From NCBI GenBank assembly GCA_963556255.1, contig OY744612.1, forward strand, positions 21,665,532 to 21,729,531: DNA of 64,000 nucleotides, given 5' to 3'. This stretch comes from Allolobophora icterica (lineage: Eukaryota > Annelida > Clitellata > Crassiclitellata > Lumbricidae). Of this stretch, positions 1 through 12,000 are shown in pieces. Under the pieces are notes generated by a model. It searched no databases. It was not told where the DNA came from and saw nothing but the letters and a program-made list of their open reading frames with translations. The position numbers were made by a program, and so were the translations under genes. Every line of letters starts with the position of its first letter. Position 1 is the first letter of the stretch.

Positions 1-1130
1 ATCTTAGCGCTGGAGCTGAGATTATAAGGTTAAAGTGCGCCGTGGTTGTACACCTAAATGAGCTCGTGTGCAGTCGAAGCGAACACCCAGTTCGCTTCGA
101 CATGGAGGTGGAACAAGGTCAATTACTCCGACGCATCAGGATGATCAGGGTAACCTAGTACATGTATAGACAAATACCACACATACAATATACAATACAC
201 ATACAATATGGCATGTATCAGATATCATGAGGCATCCCGGCCGCATCAGTCATCATACAGACTAGTTCAGACTGCAGAGAGGCTGAGACATACACGCAGT
301 ACACGGGCTTTTTGAACACCGTAGGCAGCAGCTAAATATGTCATCAGATGGAACAATTAACCAAATTTAAAATTTGTGCGCTTGGAGGGAAATGAAAGAA
401 TCGGGCCCTAAAGCAGAATGTGACAGGGGGTGCGTACGCACCTTAAGCGCCTTGTATGGCTAGGCGGCTAGGCCTACGCCTCTGGACTGGCAAAACGGCG
501 GCAATGGTTTAAAAAATATTTCTTTGTGTAGCATTTCTGCCGCCCCCAGAAATGTGCCGCCCTAGGCGGCCGCCTAGTTCGCCTAGTGGTTAAACCGGCC
601 CTGCCTCGAGAGACGACAAGGTCAGTGAAGTGATTGTCTAAAATCTCATGTCGTGTACTAGAACCTTAATACAATCTGGGCTTGAAAGCTCTGACATCAG
701 GATGGTGGTTGAAATATTGAGTTTCTTCTTGTTTGCCTCAAAGAGGGAGGAAGTTTTGATCTGAAAGGCTAATATTTCATCTTTCAAGACAGAGGGAGAC
801 AGGAATTGGAAAAGCTATGTAAACGTACAGGTTTTTATATAGCGACCGTTCATTGGCTTTGACGTGCGGACGTCCTCAAAGGAAGGAGGGGAGGGTAAGG
901 TCATATGCGGACAAATACGGACAAGGGGGGAGGGATTGGTCCAAAGTGGGTCAAATTTTGCGGACGTCCTTCATGAATGACCCCATAGTCGAATAATTAT
1001 AGGTTAACTAGCTGCAAGATACAGTTTATCCAGCTTCTAATCTAATTAAAACGACATACCTGAATTCACATAGGACAATGCGAATAACGAGGACAACATC
1101 ACAGAGAGCAAGTAAGCAATCATAGTACAT
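1..1130. other. 5' flank of gene 1, no gene seen
   Basis: I see no credible gene here. About 604-700 matches 27925-28012 (both contain GAGAGAC followed by GTGATTGTCTAAAA), which suggests that this flank and the 28-kb region are equivalent positions of the tandem unit. A GC-rich patch near 440-600 with GGCGGC/GCCGCC strings looks like the end of a DNA transposon, but no boundary could be fixed. Confidence 0.5.
838..990. repeat. MITE-like repeat, GGACGTCC family, copy 1
   Basis: The segment carries TGCGGACGTCC at one end and GCGGACGTCCTTCATGAATG at the other, around a purine-rich GGAGGGG core with GCGGACAAATACGGACAAGG. Related copies lie at about 27765-27890 and 31003-31125. Inverted GGACGTCCGC ends point to a short non-autonomous DNA transposon. 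Boundaries are approximate and no target duplication was fixed. Confidence 0.55.
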
Positions 1131-1139
1131 TGCACTGTG

Positions 1140-1480
1140 CGGTATGCCTAGGTCCGTGGCATTCGTAATTTTTTAATTTTAATTTTATATTTTATGTTTT
1201 TATGCTTTACGTTTCATTGTTTTACGATGTATGTACACAAGAATGCGGTTATGTAACTGATATAATAAAGAATATACTTACTTACTTACTTAATCGCGAA
1301 TTCCGAATTTCTAAAGCGCTACTTAAAAGCGAAGAGTAAGGCACCAGCATATTCGCGAGTGCTGTTTTGTGTCAGAGAATGAATCCAGTTGCCAGAAGAC
1401 CAGGGAGAGATCTCGAAGGATGCAGATGAGCTCCTATAAGGCGGGTTTCGTTTATGATGACGAGAAATAGGATGGAGGAA
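1140..1480 (+). pseudogene. conserved coding-like block, copy 1 (interrupted)
   Basis: The frame reads MPRSVAFVI, is broken by about 120 bp at 1172-1291, then resumes with NSEFLKRYLK and AYSR. The same frame occurs at 33470-33697 and, split, at 39060-39215 plus 41335-41480, always a few hundred to a few thousand bases upstream of a coiled-coil exon. The interrupting piece ends in AATAAAGAATATACTTACTT with a TTAC tail, typical of a non-LTR 3' end. It may be a broken upstream exon of the gene family or an old repeat. No family recognised. Confidence 0.35.
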
Positions 1481-2051
1481 GAGTGAGCATAGGCGCAAAC
1501 TCTGGGGGGGGCAGCCGGGGCACGTGCCCCCTCCCAATAATTGGGATGGACTGTACAAATAATGCAATAAGTGTGTAGGGAATGACCAAATCCCCCCCCC
1601 CCAACCCCAATATTTTGGACAAGTTTACGCCAGTGACAGTGAGTGAACCAGAGTGGGAATTCTTGAAGAGGGATGACTTTATTTCGAATTGGAAATCCTG
1701 ATGGATCATAGATAGCAGAGTCTAAGGCAGATGATGGTAATTTATGTATATTTTATATAAGCTGTGACATTTCCAAAGACAATGTATAGGTGGTCGTACT
1801 GGTCATTTTGATTTATAGAAACTGAATCACAAATTTGCGATAACGCGTACATTTATCGCATATTTAAACTTTGTCAACGTCGTAGGGACATCGAGACAAC
1901 AATCGGAAAATCTGAACCGTCTGAAAAACCCTGGATGTTTGGACCTCCAGCTTACCGAATGGAAGCTGTAGACTTCTGATCCCGCTAGCCGACACCCATG
2001 CGCGTACTGCTAATGGGACCTTCGCCCTCAATATCACTCCAATTACTGAAC

Positions 2052-2240
2052 TGATAGTGTCTCTCTATCTCTCTGACCGCACGTCTCTCTCTGTCTCTCT
2101 GCAGGTTCGTCTGTCTGTCAGCCTCTCTGTCCATCTGTTGCTATGTCTGGCTACTTGTCTGTGTCTGTGTTTGTTTGTCTGTCCGTCCGTCCATCTGCCT
2201 GTTTATTTTCTGTGTGCATGTATGTCTTTCTGTCTGACAC
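2052..2240. repeat. CTGT/CTCT-rich low-complexity tract
   Basis: Dense CTGTCTGTCC and CTCTCTGTCT strings. The homologous position upstream of gene 2 (42005-42180) holds a longer CTGT run, so the tract predates the duplication. Open frames across it are serine/valine/leucine-rich translations of the repeat. Confidence 0.7.
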
Positions 2241-2758
2241 CGCCCACACAGTCAGCCATTATGTTAGGCCTCGTCGACGCGAGTGCAGCAGAGAAGCTAA
2301 TTGGGTAGTCTCTCTCCCTTGGTTGACCTACATTTCTACATTTGTCAACCGGGAAGCATGATCCACCAGTTGGTTATCAGTCATGAGGCACGTCTAAGCT
2401 GTTAGCTTGTAAGCCTCTAATATTTGCACTCGCCAGAAAGAGAAACCGATAACAATATTGTTTCAGTTAAGTACAGTAATTGTGAAAGTATATAATCAGT
2501 GTATACCATAGCCTAAGCCTGGGAAATAGAAAACAACGTATTGCTGGACAATATTCAAATTAATTCATGCTTGCATCTTTTAATCTGATTTGGTCGAGTA
2601 GGGTACTATGCAGATGAAGAAAAAGGAGAGCAACACCAACTAAGAGAAGTTTTAGAGCCTCACACGGATGTTGGGGAAAGGATGGAAGAAGAGGACAGAG
2701 ACGAAAGAAGAGAAACAACCGAAAAACAACAGCCGTTGAAATCTAAGAAACCAGCTAC

Positions 2759-3092
2759 ATGGAGCATCTGAGGACAAGCGAAGAGTTAGTGCGAATCTCC
2801 AGAGACTTAGCAAAGGTAAACTGGAACATCCGTCAACTTGAATGGGATCTTGCTAGCGCTATGGAAGAGATCGAAGAACTGAATCACAGACTGAGGGCTG
2901 CAAATGCGTCAAAGATTAAAATTGAAAACGAGATTAGGCGAGAGCAGGATGAGAAAGAACGTCTCACAGCAACACTCGCAAAAGCACGAGGTTTCTGTGC
3001 AGAGGCAACACTTTCGAAGAATCCCCAGTTGGTTGATACGTTAGAAGAGACAAAAGAAGTGACAAAGACAACAGAAATCGCAGTTTCTGATG
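2759..3092 (+). CDS. gene 1 exon 1: coiled-coil exon
   Basis: Encodes a heptad-rich helix (IEELNHRLRAAN, IRREQDEKERLTATLAK) and ends at SDG before the donor G|GTAAGA, phase 1. The paralogous exons at 33905-34307 and 43004-43424 keep the same frame. They start from an upstream ATG with an acidic/basic DERRETTE segment. Here the upstream ATG at 2682 reads EEEDRDERRETTE and then leaves frame, because this copy lacks 4 nt relative to copy 2 between about 2720 and 2775. I therefore start at the in-frame ATG at 2759. A 5'-most start upstream of the window cannot be excluded. Confidence 0.7.
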
Positions 3093-6000
3093 GTAAGATG
3101 TTTAGTTGCACAGTCATCCATTTAATCTAAGCTCATCTAGAAACTTCTTTAGCGCCGTTATTATTATGGCCAAAGCATCGACAGATGGCCATTTTATAAA
3201 GCGCATTCCGAATTATTATATTGGATAGAATCAACTAAAGTTGGCCAGGTCCTGTAGACCTGAGACAGGCTTTTCAAATGCACTGCAGACTCACTTAATT
3301 AGTTTTATAGTAGGCCTATTATAGTTTCATTAATTTTACGGTAGTTTTACTATGCGTTTGAATTTTCAACAGTTAAATAAAAAAAAAACTTGTTAATACA
3401 CATTAGTTTCCATCACGATTCATAAATAATAATTGGCATTTGTAGGCTTACGCGCGTTTACGATATTTATTCAGAATAAAAAAAATATTGGTTCCAGTCC
3501 ATTGCTGAGCTTCACGGAGTACAGCTGTCTAACATATTTAAAAATATGTAACTTAAGATTTGGTTTAATGCTTGTATGCAACTGATGTGTAAGAGAAAAT
3601 AGGTCCTAAAGGATGACCATTAGATGAACATGGTCGACTCCCCATTCTGGAAAAGGCCGACGTGCAGCTTTCAATATAAGCGTTTGGTCCGTTCCCTGCC
3701 TTTATTTCGTGGCTTTTTGTACACCGTAAGCACCTCTAAGTGGTGTTCTTTTAAAACTTCTATATAAATGTTCAGTTACGATTACGATTTCTATTACGAC
3801 TAGACATGTGTCGCACGCATCATCGTGTTGCAACCATGAACGATATTCCATACATTTGGCAATCTAAACAGTTTCTTTAAAAAGTATCGTCATATTAAAA
3901 TGAGTAATGTTTAATTTGCACATAGGTGGTTTTAAGGCCACTTATATCGGAGGATTGCGGACTACAGATGCTAAGGTCAAGGGAGTGGCCCTTCTGGAAA
4001 ACCTCATCTACGTTCTCTACAGTTCTGCAGTCGAAGACGGCCATCTCCGTGTATTCTGTGACAAGACGCAGAACTTTCCACTTATAGAAGTCATACAATT
4101 ACCAGATTGCTTGGACCCTGAAGGCTTGGCCGCCAACCCCGAAGCTCACTGTCTCTATGTAACGGATTATCATATGACCCTTTTGCCCACTGTCTGGAAG
4201 GTAACACCAGAAAACAACCAGGTTACGGATTGGGCATCCTATCAACGTCCCCTTACTCTCTCTGTTTCCCTCTCCGGCCATGTCCTAATACTCTCCAGCT
4301 GCCACGTTGACAATAATAATTACCTCCACGTTTGCCTTTCAAGCGCCAGAATATTGCACACGTATAAACTGCCGCATGAGAAATCAGGAATTCCGTTGGC
4401 AGTAGTTGAGACTTCGAAGAGGAACTTCGTAATAAGCTATCACAGTAATATAGAGTCTACTTGGTGTATATACAAAATGAATTCAGACGCTCAGATCATT
4501 GGTCGTTTTACTCCTGGAGACGACCCCTCACAGCATCTGTACAATCCGCGATACCTTTTCGTCGATTCGTGGGATCGGTTGATAGTTGCCGACTCGGGAA
4601 GTAACCGAGTGATCCTCATGGATACCAATCTCAACTGGAAAGAAGTACTACTGGAAAGAAACTCTTTCGTGATGAAAGAATCTCCAAGACCATTCGTGTA
4701 CGACAAAAGCACAAACCAGATTTTCATCGCACCCAGCTATAATGAAGTTCAACTGATTGACGTGTATACTTTGAAACTTAGGTAGGCCCTATGTTGTTGA
4801 TTCACAATATTTTGCATATACTCTTTGTCTCTTTGTGCTGTCGGCTCTAGGAGCCCTAGCGATCGTCATGCTACACAGTCTCCGTTGCCGTCTTGCTACT
4901 TCCCCAGTAGCCCTTGAGTCGCGCTTTGGCCTGGGAGTCCCTCCTCAGCGCTTCGGCCTGGGAGTCCCTCCATCCGCGACCATCGGCGTGGTTTGGTGTG
5001 TCGCATGACGATTTTCTTGGCATGATTAACAGGGGTGGTTTGCCATTGCCTTCCCCTGGTTTTGCCTGCCGTGCCCGTTCGTTCCCCTTCTAATGAAAGG
5101 GTATTAACGGTCCGCACCACGTGAAGGTGGGCACGGAGGACTTTGGTTCACCAGCCCAGGTCGGGTCCGAGTCTACGCTCAAAGAGACGTCGGTCAGATC
5201 ACCTCCCTGCTTTACTCTGAAACAGAGTGACTGATGAACCTTTGCATATACATGGTCAGAAATCTTCTTATGATTCAAATTTCTAAACTTCTTTAGTATA
5301 GCATCGTTATAATAATGCACCATGCACAGAGCGGCGATCTTGTTTGACAGGTGAGGGGACACTTTTGAACTGGGTCAGCATCTCAGCATCTGTGCACGAA
5401 AAGTTCGTTAAAAAAAGCAAGGGACAGGCACTTTGTAACATGTGACCAGGCCCGGCGCTAGGGTATGCGGGCCCAAGGCAGGAAGCGATGAGCGGGGCCC
5501 CAAGCATAAACAGGCATTGTGGAGTTGATTTCCAGTTAATACGGTATTGGCAATACCATATATATATTAAAATATTGCAAAATGGAAATCAAATGGCTTA
5601 ATCAGTGCTTTTTTCTGCCGGAACGGCGTTCCGGCACCTTTTTTCAGCTATTAAAAATAATTTAGTTATTTTAATAAAGAATATATTAGTTATTTTAATT
5701 TAATGTGACGTCAAAAATTTTCTTGGGAAAGGTCTCACCGAGATCTCTGCCCGAACCCAAACCCCTTTTTTCTATGGCTTCGCCCTTCCATAATTGTTCA
5801 ATTCCGGAACATTTTTTTCTAGAAAAAGCGCTGGACTTAATGAACACAAAATGCAAGTCAGGTTCTTAATACCAACATTTTACTATAAAAGCAATATCGG
5901 GTTATTATTTTTTACTGAATTATTTAAACTGAAAAGGATGTTAATAACTAGATATTTTAGCTCCTTCTGATTGAAAGTTTGTTTGTCACAACAGACAATA

Positions 6001-9000
6001 GTGTGGGTTCTAGTTGTTACTCGCTTTATCTGCAGGCTCGCTTTTCCTAAATCACCCAATCACATTCACGCGGCAAATTACCCGCCAGTATTATTGCTAA
6101 GAGACGTGAGCGTTGTCAGCGTTCAATCTCATCATAGTAAACAAAATTATAGCCAGCAGCGCGTGGCCTTGATGGCGCGGGACCCAAGGCGGCTGCTTCG
6201 TTCGCCTTGCCCTAGGGACGGGCCTGCATGTGACTGAAGTAAGCCAATGGCCATCCGTGTGAATCGTTCATGTTGGATTCGAGGGACTCTTTCTAGAGAC
6301 TCATACGCTGAAGCAATTTCTCTAGATCCATGTTAACTGTTGTTTATAGGTCTACAGGTAATAAAGACTTATGTTCCATGTTTCAGACCTCCAGATGAAA
6401 TGGAATCTAAAGACGACCAAAGCTACCACTCGCCTGCTTTGGTGAGTTAAAACATAATTTAAACACCAAAAATCCAAAAACGTCTGCATGTCAGACAGCA
6501 ACTTACAACCTCTAAGTGGTGTTCTTTTAAAACTGGTATAAAAATAGGGCCTACATGTATTCAATAACGATTATGATTTCTAATCGGACTTGGACCTCTT
6601 TTGGACTACCCTCTGGAAACCCCCTCTGATTTGGTTTGGCCTTCTGGAAATCGGACTTGGACCTCTTTTGGACTATTCTCTGGAAACACCTCTGATTTGA
6701 CGTAGCGCTTGTGAATAGGCTGGTGCCCTGCGCTTGGTCTTCGAGTGGCGATTTGGAAGTTTGCAGATTACGACTACGATAACTATTACGGACAAGTAGG
6801 GGAAAGGTTTGTATTATGGGCCACCGTGTAATACGACTTTAGGTCATTAGTTCCACCACTGCGGTCTCTCCCTCGAGACTCTTCCACCTCTTTCTTCTCT
6901 GCTCTTAAGGCTGTTCTCTTTCGTCGAGGTTGGGCTGGGAGCGCCTCTGAATAGTTGCCTTGAAGAGCGCGCTATATAAATGTCTAGTTGATTGATTGAT
7001 TGATTGATTGATTTATGTTAATAGTTAGACCTAGAAGGAATTCACCCAATAATTCACTAGAAAAGAAGAAGGATGTCATCCAGTAATTCATTAGAAAACG
7101 AGAAGGATGTCATCCAATAATTCATTAGAAAATAAGAAGGATGTCATCCGATAATTCATTAGAAAACAAGAATAACATCACCCAATAATTCATTAGAAAA
7201 CGAGAATGACATCACCCAATAAATCATTAGAAAATGAGAATGACATCACCCAATAAATCATTAGAAAATGAGAATGACATCACCCAATAATTCATTAAAA
7301 AACGAGAAGGATGTCATACAGTAATTCATTAGAAACCAGAAGGATGTCATCCAATAATTCATTAGAAAACGAGAAGGATGTCATACAGTAATTCATTAGA
7401 AAACGAGAAGGATGTCATACAGTAATTCATTAGAAACCAGAAGGATGTCATCCAACAATTCATTAGAAAACGAGAAGGATGTCATACAGTAATTCATTAG
7501 AAAACGAGAAGGATGTCATACAGTAATTCATTAGAAACCAGAAGGATGTCATCCAATAATTCATTAGAAAACGAGAAGGATGTCATACAGTAATTCATTA
7601 GAAACCAGAAGGATGTCATCCAATAATTCATTAGAAAACGAGAAGGATGTCATACAGTAATTCATTAGAAAACGAGAAGGATGTCATCCAATAATTCATT
7701 AGAAAATAAGAAGGATGTCATCCGATAATTCATTAGAAAACAAGAATAACATCACCCAATAATTCATTAGAAAACGAGAATGACATCACCCAATAAATCA
7801 TTAGAAAATGAGAATGACATCACCCAATAAATCATTAGAAAATGAGAATGACATCACCCAATAATTCATTAAAAAACGAGAAGGAAGTCATACAGTAATT
7901 CATTAGAAACCAGAAGGATGTCATCCAATAATTCATTAGAAAACGAGAAGGATGTCATACAGTAATTCATTAGAAAACGAGAAGGATGTCATACAGTAAT
8001 TCATTAGAAACCAGAAGGATGTCATCCAACAATTCATTAGAAAACGAGAAGGATGTCATACAGTAATTCATTAGAAAACGAGAAGGATGTCATACAGTAA
8101 TTCATTAGAAACCAGAAGGATGTCATCCAATAATTCATTAGAAAACGAGAAGGATGTCATACAGTAATTCATTAGAAACCAGAAGGATGTCATCCAATAA
8201 TTCATTAGAAAACGAGAAGGATGTCATACAGTAATTCATTAGAAAACGAGAAGGATGTCATACAGTAATTCATTAGAAACCAGAAGGATGTCATCCAATA
8301 ATTCATTAGAAAACGAGAAGGATGTCATACAGTAATTCATTAGAAAACGAGAAGGATGTCATACAGTAATTCATTAGAAACCAGAAGGATGTCATCCAAT
8401 AATTCATTAGAAAACGAGAAGGATGTCATACAGTAATTCATTAGAAAACGAGAAGGATGTCATACAGTAATTCATTAGAAACCAGAAGGATGTCATCCAA
8501 TAATTCATTAGAAAACGAGAAGGATGTTGTCAACCCAATCCTTCCGTTGACAATCCTTCTTATTAAATCCTTGTTCTCTCTCTACTTAACGCCTATTTAA
8601 CGTTCACCTTTTGAACACTAATTCTACGTATAAGTATAACCTGAATTAATCAGCAACACAGTTTAATATCTTTTCACTTTAATAAGAAACAAACAGACAG
8701 AACTCAATTCGATTACAACTCAACTAGTCAGCCACACTACTACTGCGAACATCGAATTCAAACTTCTCTAGTCAGCATAATTCTTCGCGCCTCTTGACAC
8801 ACCTGTCTTCTGTGCGCATAAGCGAACTCTAATAATATACATATAGCGCGCCGCTGCCGAGATTGGCCGGCCGCGCGTGTCACTAAAACTATACGTTATA
8901 CATCTATCATATATACATATACACGTGAAACTAAAGTAAGCGCACTAAATATATACGCTAACATCTCGCACTGCAAGACTGTACACAGAACTCAGTTCAC

Positions 9001-12000
9001 ATTACCTCCTTCCTTTTTCTGGAATTGAGCAAATTAAATTTCAAAATTTGCGAAATTACCAAAATACATGAAACATATTTATATATATCTAACTAATTAA
9101 TGAACAGTCTTACGATTACTTATAACCTTGACAAACAATCAGCAATAACATTCAATCTGCCCTTCTTGTACTTCACCTCAACATCAAAAGTTTGTAAGGC
9201 TAACGCCCAACGCACAAGTTTAGCAGACTTAGACATTGACTCAGTCAAGTATGTAAGAGGATTGTGATCAGTAAAAATGAAAATTTTCGATCCAATTATA
9301 ATTTCTTTTAACTTGTTTAAAGCCCAAACAATAGCATAGGCTTCCTTTTCCACAGTAGCCCATCTCTTCTGGGTATCAGTTAATTTCTGACTGATAAATG
9401 ACACAGGGCGTTCTATTCCCTTGTCGTCCATCTGTGTTAAAACAGCACCGACTGCAAAGTCACTACTATCGCAGTACAAATTGAATGGTTTTCCCACTTC
9501 AAAAACATATAACACTACTTTGGATTGCACAGCCTCTTTAAGTAAATCAAATGCTTGCTGATGTTCAACAGTCCAATCAATCTTATCAGAAACACGTTTA
9601 CTAGTTAAATCAGATAAAGGTTTCGCAATCTGTGCAAAGTCCTTAATAAACTGTCTGTAATAATTAAAAAATCCAAGCAGTTGCTTAACTTGCTTCTTAG
9701 TTTCTGGGATCTTCAAATTAGTCAAACTTTCAATTCTGTCTCCCTGTTTCTGGATTACTTTTCCACTTTCCACTCTGGCTTTGGTTTACGGAACGTTGAG
9801 AAGGATAACTGTTTATATTTGGGATCGCAAACCCAATTCGATTGTTTACATGAATGTCTGCTAAGTCTGCCACTGCACTAGCTTGAAGACAGTCAGTTCC
9901 TTCCTTCGACAATACAAACTGTAGTGGACCTGGCGGTAAACATTCTTTTAGCTTATCCGCTACCAGCAAATCAAAGAGCGTATCGTACTCTTTGTTCACG
10001 TTTCGACTTCTCACGTAATAGTTTAACAAGTTCTTCAGTCTTGCCGTAAACATCGTATAAGTCTCTTCTGTTGTCTTCTTAGCATCCACAAATCTGGCTC
10101 TGTATTCTCTCGAGGTCAATTTAAATTCTTTTAATAAGTGCTGCTTGACTTTATCGTAATTGTCTAGATCATCGAATGACAATCTATTCAGAACAGTTCG
10201 AGCTTTCGGCGTCATCAATGGTAGTAATAATTTAACCCAAAACGGCTTCTCCACAGCAAAGCTACGAAACGCGTTCTCGACTGTTTCAAAATATAATGGC
10301 ACCTCCATCATATCAGTTGGCATTTGAGGCAATACATGCTTCATTGCATCACCTATTTTCTTAATTTTTGACACCAAAGTTTCACTTTCTTGCGGATTCA
10401 TCTTTATCTTACCAGACCCAACCACATGACCGATAAACCTTACTTCAGACTTACCAAATATGCATTTTTTCAAATTTAAGGTAACGTTATGCAATCTCAT
10501 TTGCATCAAAAATGCATCTAACTGCTGTAAGTGAACTTTCCAACTGTCAGAATGCACAGCAATGTCATCAACATACGGTTCTGCAAAGTCGCTTATAGGC
10601 TGTAAAACTAAATTTATCGCCTTAACAAAAGTTCGGCCTGAATTTATCATTCCAAAAGGAACACGAGTAAATTCATACAGTCCATTATGTGTTACAAAAG
10701 CTGTCTTCCATTGATCAGATTGTTTTACAGGACAAGTCCAATAAGCACTTCGACAGTCCAAAATAGAAATTACATTAGACTTTCCAACTTTGTTTAAAAC
10801 GTCTCTGACAATCGGCATCGGATATTTACAATCCACTGTGAATGAGTTAATGTATCTGTAGTCACAGGCAAGTCTCAAAGATCCGTCTTTCTTTTTAACA
10901 ATAACCAAAGGGCTTGCCATTCTGCTCGATGATGGTTTAATAATGTTTGTTTTTAACATTTCTTTGATCTGACGTTCCACTTCTGCTCGATAAATCAAAG
11001 GAATTCGGTATGCTGCAAATTCCTTTTCACGAAATCCTGGTTTTAGTTCAATTTCGTGTTCGACCAATGTACATAATCCAGGTTTTTCTGAAAATCTGTC
11101 ACAGTATTTGTTCAAGACTTTCAACAACTGTTCTTGCTGAGTTACTGTCAAATGGCTAATTTGTTCAGGATCGAGGTTAAGTGAATTTTTGTCATCTTGA
11201 ACCTCATTCCTCATTGGTAATTCAACCACTGAACCAAAATCTTCATCTTCTTCAACGATTAGACCACAACTTAATGCTCGAGTAACATATTTTCTGATCT
11301 TGTTGGCGTGAATTATTTTTCGACCATTTTCACCCATATCGACTAAATAAGAGTACTTTGATCTTCGATGTATGATCGTACATGGACCATGCCATCGAGA
11401 AATAAGTTTGTTTGTTGACGTTGGATACAAAACTATGACTTTCTCACCAGCTTCAAATTCTTTGTGCTTTGCTCTCTTGTTATACTGATTCGTGTATTGT
11501 AATTGCTTTTCTCGAGAGTAGGATTCTGCAAACAATAATGCTTTCTCCATATTTTCTTTGAGTTCTTTCAAATACTTTTCTGGTTTAACTCCAACATGAG
11601 GTGGTAAGTTTATTTCTCTAGTCCAACTCTCTTTTAATATTGCCAATGGTCCTCTCGGAATTTTCCCATAGACAAGCATATATGGTGATACTCCAGTAGT
11701 TGCATTCGGCACTTCTCGTAATGCCCACACTGTGAAAGGAATTATCTTGTGCCATTTCCTCGGGTTGTCTATTATCACATGATGGATCATCTTTTTAAAT
11801 GTCTGATTCCATCTCTCTACTAATCCAGCAGCTTCTGGGTGTCCTGGTGTGTCGAATCGTGGACTACAGCCCATTAAATTGAGAAATTCTCTTGTCAAAC
11901 TGGCTGTGAAGTTCGTTCCTTGGTCACTTGTAATCACGGACGGCACACCAACGTTCATGAACAGTTCCGTCAACGCTTCACACACAGCCTTCGCTGTCAG

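Noticed and set aside
3907..4785. First propeller as a complete single-exon gene with its own start
   Set aside because: The first codons before 3926 precede a splice acceptor and are not conserved between copies; the stop overlaps a conserved donor.
5971..6237. Plus-strand frame of 88 codons
   Set aside because: Ends in the hAT terminal inverted repeat and has no transposase motif.
7020..8527. CRISPR-like direct repeats
   Set aside because: Units are contiguous with no unique spacers, and the sequence is eukaryotic; it is a minisatellite.
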